This document shows positions 25,832 to 34,815 of a DNA stretch of 64,000 nucleotides, piece after piece (position 1 is the first letter of the stretch; each line of letters starts with the position of its first letter). The position numbers were made by a program, and so were the translations under genes. Origin of the DNA: Paenibacillus foliorum (lineage in GTDB: Bacteria; Bacillota; Bacilli; Paenibacillales; NBRC-103111); the NCBI RefSeq assembly GCF_013141765.1, contig NZ_WHOD01000101.1, positions 1 through 64,000 of the forward strand. The letters run 5' to 3'. Under the pieces are notes generated by a model. It had not been told where the DNA came from and searched no databases. It was given only the letters and a program-made list of their open reading frames with translations.

Positions 25832-28800
25832 TTATTGAATCTTCATTGAAACGACTTGACTCAACAGTTGCGAGCCGGTTGTACCGTTAATGTTATCGAA
25901 GAGATACGCCTTCACTGTGTAATCCGAAAGAGTACCAGGAATGTTATCGAATGACTGTGTAATCACCGTATTCCCAACTATATCTTGCTGAGATGCTATC
26001 AGTTGTACCGGCACCTGTGTGGTACCCGTTCCCCTTGTAAGCTCGAATATAACGACTTCGGTCCCTGCATGATCTTTTACCGGTTGAATTGTGATGCTTA
26101 CAGTCAGGTTCCCATTTCCACCGGAACTCATTTTGCTAGAAGCTATCGCGAACTGCCTTCCATCAAAAATACCGCTAAGCGCCAATGTATCCATACTTTC
26201 GATAGATGTGCCTAATGCATTTTTCAAACCGGACACGGTGATGCTATCCCCAATTTGAATAGTTGAACCCGTGACATCCGTTACCGTAATCGTAAGAGTC
26301 TTACCGTTGTCACTCCATCTGCCACTATAGCTGGCTCCCAAAACCTTCTGATTTGCCTGTGTTCCGAATTTGACGAATTGATTCACCGTAGCAGCATTCA
26401 GCAACTCGCCGCTTTGATTAGTAGGCATGTCAAACGTGATGGTCAAGATATCGCCGTTGCTGATTGCAGATGTAGTTTTACTAGTGTCAGCGCTCGAAGC
26501 CACAATACTAAACACCTTAGGAATGTTCGCTTGACCGAAGGAGCCTCCGATTACATACGTGCCGGTTACTTTGGCCGCCATCGTTACATCGGTAATGTTA
26601 AGGGAATCTAATGTAAGGGTACCATTATCCTTCAATGTAGGATTAGATCCCTGTTTCCCTAACGTGATTTCCAATGTTCTCGGATTTAACCATTTCCCAA
26701 CTGCGTTCGCTCCCAAAACACTGGACAAGCTCGAAACATCCAGAATACCTCCGGTTACCCCATTCGTATTCGAAGCAAACGTAATCGTGAGCTTATCTCC
26801 TTCTCCTGCCCCTGGATTGGCTCCATCGTTAGAAGCATTCACGCTGATAACAGCCGGGGCTGCTGTAGTACCAAACGTACCCACTGGTATTAGAGATACG
26901 GGTGCCAGCTCCTTGAAGCCGGAAATATCCTTGATTCCGCTGCCTGCTGCAATAGTGACAGTATCTCCGTCTTTAATGTTAGCTCCCGCACCTAGAGTTA
27001 GGGTCAACTCGGAGCTAGTGGAGTTCCAATTGACTTTAGAAGCATCCAAGGCCCCTAACGTATGCCCGTTATTCACACTAATTTTCGTATAGTCAAACGC
27101 TGCATGATTCACTGCCGTACTGAATCTGAAAATTAGTTGGTCACCTTCCACTTTGGCCGTACCGTCGTTAATGATATCAATTCGGCTCAATACCGGATCA
27201 ATCACCGTACCGAAGGTACCACTCAAGGTTTGTATGGCCGATGCTCCGGTCAGATATGCAAAATGATTGCTATCCATCAGGTTAAGCTTCGATAGATCTA
27301 TTGTATCTCCAGTCTGTACCGTTGCGTCTGAAGATATCGTTATAGAGAGCACAGTTCCGGAACTCCATTCAGCTTTTGCGTTTGCACCGAGTGTATGGTT
27401 ATTGGAGATGATAATTTTCGATACATCGGCCTTGATAGTTTTATCCATTTCCGTACCAAATAATAATTCGATCGTTCCCAATATGTTGTTTGCCGAATCA
27501 CGATTGTTGCTTGTAGCCAAAGCGTTCGTATATTTCGGAAGGATAGCCGGCATGAAGCTTCCGCCCAGTATAATGCTGGAAGCATTCGCAGGAACCGTAC
27601 CCGTTGCATCCTTGATTCCAAGGCTTGTTAAATTAAGAACATCTCCGATCTGCAGGTTTGCGTAAACAGCTCCGGTTACGGAACCCGAATACGTTGCCAG
27701 GGAAACCGTCAATACTCGATTATTGTCCGTCCACTTAAAAGTGGCATAATCCCCTATAGTACTATAGGTACTGCCGGTAACAGTAATCAAATTTTTAGTA
27801 TTTGTTGTCCCTGCCGGTGGAGTCGCAAAGTTGGTAGGAGAATCGAACGTAATTACGATGTCATCGCCTGCTACAGTATTCAAACGATTACGATCCACGG
27901 CTACCGCAGACACGACTTTAGGTGCTGTTGCTGTACCGAAGCTACCTTTGAGAGCTGGTGATGAAAGACCATTTGCCAGCAGCTGAGTTCCGCTTGCTGC
28001 ATCATAAATACCGCCGTTTATTGAAATCGAACTGGAGTTCGAAATGCCGATTCCGGTTCCACCCAAAGTAATAGTCAGAATGGTTTTATTTGTCGGATCT
28101 AAAACATAGGTTGCGCTGCTCCCGAATTTCCCAATTGCACCATCCACCAATACGTTGTTTAAAGTAAAGCTCTTTAATTGCACTGGTGTATCGAAAATGA
28201 TCTGCAGTTTGTCCCCTGGTGCGACTAATGCAGTACCATCGCTATCAATTGCGTTAATAGCTGTGACGTTCGGAGCACTCGCTACCCCAAAGTCGCCGTT
28301 TATAGAAATATTGGATTGATCCACCAATGGAGCTTGATTCGTTGCATCATATATACCGCTCAACGCCACCACACTGATCTTGTCACCCGTAGTTATTGTC
28401 GGATTACTACCCAATACAATGGTTAGGTGTGTATTGTTTGCACTCCACGCATAGTCTGGGGCCACCCCTAAATTATGAGAATTACTTACAACTATTTGGG
28501 ACCAATCCGTAATATTCCCACCATTGGTCGGGGCATCAAAGATGATCTGCAGCTTATCCCCCGCTCCTACAGTCGGTTTACCGTCTCCATTTATCGCATT
28601 GATTGCTGTTATCATCGGTGCTACCGCTGTACCGAAGCTGCCTCCGATGATGCTGCTCTGTGCAACCAACTCTTCGGTACCTGTTGCTCCATCTTTAATG
28701 TGGCTACCTGTTTCGATAGCTACTGTTTTCATCGTCTCGATATTCGTTCCAGCACCGAGCGTGATGGTCAAGCGTAGATTATCGCTGCTCCAGCCTTGTG

Positions 28801-31800
28801 ATGGATTCGTACCCAAAGTAAGACCACCAAAGTTCAATGCAGACAAGGTAACGGGAGCTCCGTTCGATGGCGAATCCAATGTCAGGACTAATTTATCACC
28901 CGCTCCTACTGTCGGCTTGCCATCTCCATTCATTGCCGTAACTTTCGTCACAATCGGTGCTACTGCAACACCAAAGCTGCCTCCAATGCTCAACGCCGGT
29001 GTTCCAGGCATTGCTTCTTGGTTGGTTGCTTCAAAAATTCCGCTTTCGCTTTCAATCGTCAGTTTATCCGCCGTTGTAAGGTTAGCGTTGGCTCCTAACG
29101 TAATAGTCAGGCGAAGCTTATCTGTGCTCCAGCTTGATGTTGATGAAGTACCCAACGTATGATCATTGTTGATGGTAAATTTAGATAAAACTACCGTTCC
29201 TCCATTGGTCGGAGTATCGAATACAACCACCAGCTGATCCCCGGCTCCTACCGTCGGTTTACCATCACCATTCGCTGCGTACACATTTGTTACATTCGGC
29301 GCTACTGCAACACCGAAGCTTCCAACGATACTAATATCGTTTTGTGCAGCCAACTCTTCCTTGTTCGTTGCATCCTTGATAAGGTTCGATTCCAATATAC
29401 TGATCTTGTCATTCGTAGTTATTGTAGGATCGCTGCCTAATACGATGGTCAAGTGAGTATTATTAGCACTCCATGAATGCGTTGGATTTGTACCTAAATT
29501 GTGGGTGTTGCCAACGACTATTTTCGTCAAATCGATTCCACCATTGGTCGGTGTATCAAAAATGATCTGCAGCTTGTCCCCGGCTCCTACAGTCGGTTTA
29601 CCGTCTCCATTTATCGCATTGATTGCTGTTATTACCGGTGCGACTGCTGTACCGAAACTTCCTCCGATGATGCTGCTCTGGGCAACCAACTCTTCGGTAC
29701 CTGTTGCTCCATCTTTAATGCCGCTGCCTGCTGCGATAGCTACTGTTTTCATCGTCTCGATATTCGTTCCAGCACCGAGCGTGATGGTCAAGCGCAGATT
29801 ATCGCTGCTCCAGCCTTGTGATGGATTCGTACCCAAAGTAAGACCACCAAAGTTCAATGCAGACAAGGTAACAGGAGCTCCATTCGATGGTGAATCCAGC
29901 GTTAGGATTAATTTATCACCAGCTCCTACGGTCGGCTTGCCATCTCCGTTCGTTGCTGTAACATTCGTCACTATCGGTGCTACTGCAACACCAAAGCTGC
30001 CTCCAATGCTCAATGCCGATGTTCCAGGCATTGCTGCTTGGTTCGTTGCTTCAAATATCCCACTTCCACTTCCAATCGTCAGCTTATCCGCCGTTGTAAG
30101 GTTAGCGTCGGCTCCTAACGTAATAGTCAGGCGAAGCTTGTCTGCGCTCCAGCTTGATGTTGCAGAATCACCCAGCTTATGGGTATTGTTGATGGTAAAT
30201 TTAGATAAAACTACCGTTCCCCCATTGGTCGGTGTATCGAATACAACCACCAACTGATCCCCGGCTCCTACCGTCGGTTTACCATCACCATTCGCTGCGT
30301 ACACATTTGTTACATTAGGTGCTACTGCAACACCAAAGCTAATGCCGATGGTCTTATTAACGACAGGTGCAATTTCAGTTGTCCCAGTTACATCAAAAAT
30401 ATTATTCAATGCAGCAATGTTTACCGTATCCGTCATTTTCATTGTAGGATTATCGCCAAACACAATTTGCAAACGAGTATCATACCCATTGATTGGATCC
30501 AGCCAACGATAACTAGGCGAAGCTCCATAAGGATTAACACGTGCGGTTCCGGTACTATCTGTTATCGAAATTTTCGAAGGATCAAAGCTTGAATGATCAA
30601 CCGGTATATTAAACACAAATTCCAGTGTATCACCCTTAGCCACATTCGCAGTGCCGTCACCATTCGTTGCATACACATTACTTAATAGAGGCTGAACGAT
30701 TTGTCCAAATGTTCCCGTAATTGCGTTTGAGCCACTCATAGGTGTAACAGCTTCACCACTAACATCCTTGATTGCTGCGCCCGTTCCAATCGTTGCCGTA
30801 TCTCCAACAGCTATCGTTGCTCCAGACCCCAGAGTAATGATTAATGATTGTCCGTCCGCACTCCAAGCAGCGGTTGCACCTGTTCCGAACGTGTGTCCTG
30901 CGGTTAAAGTAATACTGCTCAGAATACTTGCTGTTGAAGGCTTGTCCGTCACTGCTGTGAAGTAAACAGTAACCTTATCACCCTGATTGGCACCACCGTT
31001 GCCTGTATCATTCGTGGCAACGATACTATCGATCGCAGGAAGGACTCCGATACCAAATGTACCTCCAATTGCTGCGGTAATCTGTGGGATACTTCCTTCG
31101 CTTCCGACATTCTTTAATGCGTTTGCTGCGATTACCACGCTATCGCCTTTCTTTACATCAATGCCCGTTCCAGCTAGGTGAATCGTCATTTCTTTTCCTG
31201 TAATATCCCAGCTTACCGTTGCTGAATCACCGAAGCTTCCGCTTCCTACAGCAGCTTTAATCAAGCTTACCTTCGAGCCCAAATCAGCTGTTGTTGATAT
31301 GGCTTTGTTGGTCGGCGTGTCGAAATAAATTGTAATGGTATCTGACGCCTCTGCCCCAATACCGCCTCCGACGTTTGCTGCGTCAATGCCTGTTAATCCA
31401 AGACCTCCCGCAGCATGAATGGCCGGTACTTTACTACCAAAGCTGCTTGTAATCACAGCGTCTAATGTCCCGCTTAACTCCACAGACTCCAAGGATGGGT
31501 CCTGTATACCTTCACCCGTTGTGTTATACGTAATGGTATCGTTTTGCACAATCGTCGCATCAGTGCCTAACGTTACACGCAGCTTCCCATCCGCTTGCCA
31601 TACCGCACTAGCTCCAGCCCCGGCTGTGCCAATTGTATGGCTATTATTCAAGGTAATATTCGCAAGCGTAGCAGTGCCGCTCTTTTTATTGATTGGTTGA
31701 TTAAAGCTAATGTCAAAGCTTTGGCCACCTTGTCGGTATGTCGTATTACCGTACGGCGAAGTAGTCGCAGCCGTTATAACCGTTGGCAGTGTCCCCTTAC

Positions 31801-34765
31801 CGAAAGATGGTGCAATTGCCATCGCAGTACTTGATCCGATCGCTGCACCTTCTCCACCAATGTTCTTCAGTGTCAATAAAGAGTAGTCAATCGTCACTTT
31901 ATAATCCGACGTTGCAAACACATTGGCTGTCGATCCCAATTCAATCTCCAAGGTTTTGTTGTCTAGCCAACCCAACACCGTGGAGTTCCCCCAAATTCCT
32001 GAACTTAATCCAAATGCGCTCAAGGACACAATGTTGGGTTCGTTCGTCGGGATATCAAAGACTACCCGCACGATATCGCCTTCATTTGGTCCCAAATCAA
32101 CACCTGAATTATCAGCGGTTATGCTGGACACAGTTGGAACTTTCGAACCAAAGCTTCCTCCTATGGTTTGCTGAATCGATGCAGGGGCAGCGGTTTCGCC
32201 AGAATAATCCGATAAGTTTTCACCTGTTGTATCATAGGTAATCGTATTACCGACGACAACCGTCGCATTTGTACCTAGTGTTACACGAAGTGTTGTTGAA
32301 TTCTGCCAAACCGCGCTTCCGCCGGTTCCTCCCAGAGTAGAGCCGTTCACCGATAATTTGCTGAATGTAACCAAATCCCCAGACTTTTTATTCGTTGGCG
32401 CATTAAAGATCACATCAAAGAATTGTCCATCCTGACGGTAAGTGGTGTTATCGTACCCTGCAATAGCCGAACTCATCGCCAAGGCTATGGTTCCAAATGA
32501 ACCGCTATCTATCGCATGCGCAGACGAGCTAATCGCACTTTCACCCGCAGCGTCTTTAAGACCCGCACTCGCTGCAATAGTGATCGAATCACCCTTAAAC
32601 AAAACAGCATCCGAAGCTAGCGTTACAACTAAAGAGGCACCGTCAGCGCTCCATGAAGTGGCAGGATTGGTTCCTAATGTTCGACCAGCTGGGAGCTGCA
32701 AGACCGTCTCAACATTGCTGTCAGTGATTGACTTATTCGTTGGTGTATCAAACACTATTGTAAGGGTGTCCCCGGCACCAGCTCCGTTCTCCACCGCCCC
32801 AGCTTCTGCAGCCGTAATACTTGAAATTGCAGGAATTCGTAGATTGGCAAACGTAGTCGTTACCATTTGAGGGCTGCCAACCACGTCCTTCAAATCGCCA
32901 TAGCTTGCAGTCATATTGACATCAAATGTAGAAACATGCAATTTGGGCGGCACTGCTGCCGCATTTGTCGCAGCACGAGCAGGTATGAATTTCCCTGTAA
33001 ACACACCCGTGTTTACCCCTTCTTCAGTCACTATCAAAGGAAATCCTGTCGGATCATCAACGGAGGAAACTTGAACAGTCGCCGTCTCAGCCACCAATGG
33101 ATTTGTATTCAAATCTGTATCCTTCAAGGTTACTTCAATAACCTCTTCACCGGCTGTATTAATCCGCTCAAAAGTCACTAGTCCCGTCATCGTATCCTTA
33201 CGCTGCAAGGAGACCGTTACTGGCTGATTTGTTGAATTATCCGCTGTGATCGCATCCGTATAGGTAACCGTAACCGTATCCCCATTAGCCGCATCTATAA
33301 GATTGCCGGCACCTGTGCCTATACTAAATGTGCCTGTGAACACACCCGTATCAACCGCTTCAATCAGATTCAAATCAACTCCTACGAGATTGGCAGGTGA
33401 TGTGACTTTGACCGTTATCGTATCCCCACTACCGTTGTCTTTAAAGTCAGCATCATTCGCCGTGACTGTAATCACTTCTCCAACAGCAGCCACGCTCTTA
33501 TCCACCGAAACAGTACCGCTGACATGATCCCTTCGAGTAGTCGTCGATTGGGTCAATGTGGCAACAGCGCCCGTTCCATCTCTAAGGTCATTGTAAGTAA
33601 CTTCAACCGCATTTCCGTTCAAAACTTTAATTTGGGAAAGCCCTGCAATCGTTGTATCTTGCATAATGAAATTACCGCTAAATATACCTGAATCGACTAA
33701 GGTTTCTGTAAGCGTCAGCTCAAACCCTGCGGAATCATCGGAGGAGCTGATCTTCACCTTTACATTCTCAATATTAGCTGCGTCTAAATTCAAATCATTA
33801 TCCGTTACGGTCACAGTAACAGCTTCATTGAATGCAGCCTTCACCGGAGTAACAGTCAGTGTAGATGATGAAAATTCTTTGCGAACCAAACGTTTCGTAA
33901 TCGTAGCTGATGAGTTGTCTTTTGTCTTATCATCCAAATACTCGATATAGATGGGTGCATTGTTAGCTGGGTCAATATCCGTTCCTACCGTGAACGTACC
34001 TACGAACACATTGGAGTTCAGGCTGCTTTCAGTCAAAGTGATCGATCTACCTAGAGAGCCAGCTGTTGTTGTCAAGTTAACCGTCTTGGTCTGAGTCGTT
34101 GCTTTATCTGTATTCAGGTCATCATCTGTCAATTCAACTCTTACTACCTGGCCTCTATATATAACATCACCGATTGGAGCATTCGATGTATTATCGAAGG
34201 TTTGGAACACCCCAGTTACGTGATCACGTCGCTCGACAGTTTGCACTGCTGGATTTAGCAGATCATTCCCAAATACACTCGGATCGAGGATTGTAACTAT
34301 TCCCCCATCTGCCACTCTAATATCATTGCCTCCGACTGAGGCAGATGGGTCTACCAATCTCAGATTGGCTTCGAAAACCCCTGAATTAACCGTTGTCTCG
34401 GTCAAGGTTACATAGAGAGGATTTCTACCGCCTGTCTCATCATTGGATACCACGGCTAACTGTGTCGTATTTACATCGGTCGCGCTTGTATTGAAAAATT
34501 TATCGGCATCCGTAACTGTAATCTTCACCGTTTCGCCTGCAGCTGCAAAGCGCTTGTCCACAACCATAGTACCTGTTGTAGCCGCATGTGCCGTCTGAGT
34601 TTGCATCATTGGCAGGATAGATCCCAACAAAACAGCAGAACCCGTTATAACACTAGCTGCCTTCTTCTTCTTATCAACTCTTGTTTCTCTTTTTTGTTTA
34701 ATACTCTTCAATAGAGATAGATTAATATCTTCTTGATCATTCACAAATGGGTCTTTATCAGACAT
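25832..34765 (-). CDS. Giant secreted modular repeat protein, likely SecA2 substrate
   Basis: This is a 2977-residue protein. Residues 1-61 form an unusually long signal region: a charged N-terminus with KQKRETRVDKKKK, a hydrophobic core VITGSAVLLGSIL and cleavage near AHA-AT. Residues of about 62-650 hold five to six modules of about 105 residues with AGE.V.ITV.D.DLNT, LTET...SGVFTGTF and VTVTYTD. Residues of about 650-2870 hold some 19 SwmB-like modules of about 110-115 residues, each with GDKL.I.FD.PTN, W..D...L.ITLG..., I.D and a closing GGSFG. A short beta domain ends the chain; there is no LPXTG, SLH or membrane anchor. Secreted fibre or S-layer-like adhesin is inferred. AGGAGG precedes the ATG and secA2 lies 50 bases upstream. 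Confidence 0.88.
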   Translation of the reverse strand: MSDKDPFVNDQEDINLSLLKSIKQKRETRVDKKKKAASVITGSAVLLGSILPMMQTQTAHAATTGTMVVDKRFAAAGETVKITVTDADKFFNTSATDVNTTQLAVVSNDETGGRNPLYVTLTETTVNSGVFEANLRLVDPSASVGGNDIRVADGGIVTILDPSVFGNDLLNPAVQTVERRDHVTGVFQTFDNTSNAPIGDVIYRGQVVRVELTDDDLNTDKATTQTKTVNLTTTAGSLGRSITLTESSLNSNVFVGTFTVGTDIDPANNAPIYIEYLDDKTKDNSSATITKRLVRKEFSSSTLTVTPVKAAFNEAVTVTVTDNDLNLDAANIENVKVKISSSDDSAGFELTLTETLVDSGIFSGNFIMQDTTIAGLSQIKVLNGNAVEVTYNDLRDGTGAVATLTQSTTTRRDHVSGTVSVDKSVAAVGEVITVTANDADFKDNGSGDTITVKVTSPANLVGVDLNLIEAVDTGVFTGTFSIGTGAGNLIDAANGDTVTVTYTDAITADNSTNQPVTVSLQRKDTMTGLVTFERINTAGEEVIEVTLKDTDLNTNPLVAETATVQVSSVDDPTGFPLIVTEEGVNTGVFTGKFIPARAATNAAAVPPKLHVSTFDVNMTASYGDLKDVVGSPQMVTTTFANLRIPAISSITAAEAGAVENGAGAGDTLTIVFDTPTNKSITDSNVETVLQLPAGRTLGTNPATSWSADGASLVVTLASDAVLFKGDSITIAASAGLKDAAGESAISSSAHAIDSGSFGTIALAMSSAIAGYDNTTYRQDGQFFDVIFNAPTNKKSGDLVTFSKLSVNGSTLGGTGGSAVWQNSTTLRVTLGTNATVVVGNTITYDTTGENLSDYSGETAAPASIQQTIGGSFGSKVPTVSSITADNSGVDLGPNEGDIVRVVFDIPTNEPNIVSLSAFGLSSGIWGNSTVLGWLDNKTLEIELGSTANVFATSDYKVTIDYSLLTLKNIGGEGAAIGSSTAMAIAPSFGKGTLPTVITAATTSPYGNTTYRQGGQSFDISFNQPINKKSGTATLANITLNNSHTIGTAGAGASAVWQADGKLRVTLGTDATIVQNDTITYNTTGEGIQDPSLESVELSGTLDAVITSSFGSKVPAIHAAGGLGLTGIDAANVGGGIGAEASDTITIYFDTPTNKAISTTADLGSKVSLIKAAVGSGSFGDSATVSWDITGKEMTIHLAGTGIDVKKGDSVVIAANALKNVGSEGSIPQITAAIGGTFGIGVLPAIDSIVATNDTGNGGANQGDKVTVYFTAVTDKPSTASILSSITLTAGHTFGTGATAAWSADGQSLIITLGSGATIAVGDTATIGTGAAIKDVSGEAVTPMSGSNAITGTFGQIVQPLLSNVYATNGDGTANVAKGDTLEFVFNIPVDHSSFDPSKISITDSTGTARVNPYGASPSYRWLDPINGYDTRLQIVFGDNPTMKMTDTVNIAALNNIFDVTGTTEIAPVVNKTIGISFGVAVAPNVTNVYAANGDGKPTVGAGDQLVVVFDTPTNGGTVVLSKFTINNTHKLGDSATSSWSADKLRLTITLGADANLTTADKLTIGSGSGIFEATNQAAMPGTSALSIGGSFGVAVAPIVTNVTATNGDGKPTVGAGDKLILTLDSPSNGAPVTLSALNFGGLTLGTNPSQGWSSDNLRLTITLGAGTNIETMKTVAIAAGSGIKDGATGTEELVAQSSIIGGSFGTAVAPVITAINAINGDGKPTVGAGDKLQIIFDTPTNGGIDLTKIVVGNTHNLGTNPTHSWSANNTHLTIVLGSDPTITTNDKISILESNLIKDATNKEELAAQNDISIVGSFGVAVAPNVTNVYAANGDGKPTVGAGDQLVVVFDTPTNGGTVVLSKFTINNDHTLGTSSTSSWSTDKLRLTITLGANANLTTADKLTIESESGIFEATNQEAMPGTPALSIGGSFGVAVAPIVTKVTAMNGDGKPTVGAGDKLVLTLDSPSNGAPVTLSALNFGGLTLGTNPSQGWSSDNLRLTITLGAGTNIETMKTVAIETGSHIKDGATGTEELVAQSSIIGGSFGTAVAPMITAINAINGDGKPTVGAGDKLQIIFDAPTNGGNITDWSQIVVSNSHNLGVAPDYAWSANNTHLTIVLGSNPTITTGDKISVVALSGIYDATNQAPLVDQSNISINGDFGVASAPNVTAINAIDSDGTALVAPGDKLQIIFDTPVQLKSFTLNNVLVDGAIGKFGSSATYVLDPTNKTILTITLGGTGIGISNSSSISINGGIYDAASGTQLLANGLSSPALKGSFGTATAPKVVSAVAVDRNRLNTVAGDDIVITFDSPTNFATPPAGTTNTKNLITVTGSTYSTIGDYATFKWTDNNRVLTVSLATYSGSVTGAVYANLQIGDVLNLTSLGIKDATGTVPANASSIILGGSFMPAILPKYTNALATSNNRDSANNILGTIELLFGTEMDKTIKADVSKIIISNNHTLGANAKAEWSSGTVLSITISSDATVQTGDTIDLSKLNLMDSNHFAYLTGASAIQTLSGTFGTVIDPVLSRIDIINDGTAKVEGDQLIFRFSTAVNHAAFDYTKISVNNGHTLGALDASKVNWNSTSSELTLTLGAGANIKDGDTVTIAAGSGIKDISGFKELAPVSLIPVGTFGTTAAPAVISVNASNDGANPGAGEGDKLTITFASNTNGVTGGILDVSSLSSVLGANAVGKWLNPRTLEITLGKQGSNPTLKDNGTLTLDSLNITDVTMAAKVTGTYVIGGSFGQANIPKVFSIVASSADTSKTTSAISNGDILTITFDMPTNQSGELLNAATVNQFVKFGTQANQKVLGASYSGRWSDNGKTLTITVTDVTGSTIQIGDSITVSGLKNALGTSIESMDTLALSGIFDGRQFAIASSKMSSGGNGNLTVSITIQPVKDHAGTEVVIFELTRGTGTTQVPVQLIASQQDIVGNTVITQSFDNIPGTLSDYTVKAYLFDNINGTTGSQLLSQVVSMKIQ
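28320..30350 (-). repeat. Tandem duplication of three modules (1020 bases) in the giant gene
   Basis: Sequence at about 28320-29330 recurs with a constant offset of 1020 bases (340 codons) at about 29340-30350. For example the blocks at 28571-28610 and 29591-29630, and at 29241-29300 and 30261-30320, are nearly identical. Each copy encodes three successive modules opening with APNVTNVYAANGDG, APIVTNVTATNGDG and AP.ITAINAINGDG. Similarity falls towards the ends of the copies. Confidence 0.85.
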
Positions 34766-34815
34766 AATAGTTAGTTCCTCCTAAAAATAATGAGTAATCT
34801 ATTGGGCAAACCAGT

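Noticed and set aside
28524-30257. Long plus-strand frames inside the giant gene
   Set aside because: They repeat with the same 1020-base period as the modules of the minus-strand gene and have no start signals, so they are shadows of a repetitive, biased sequence.
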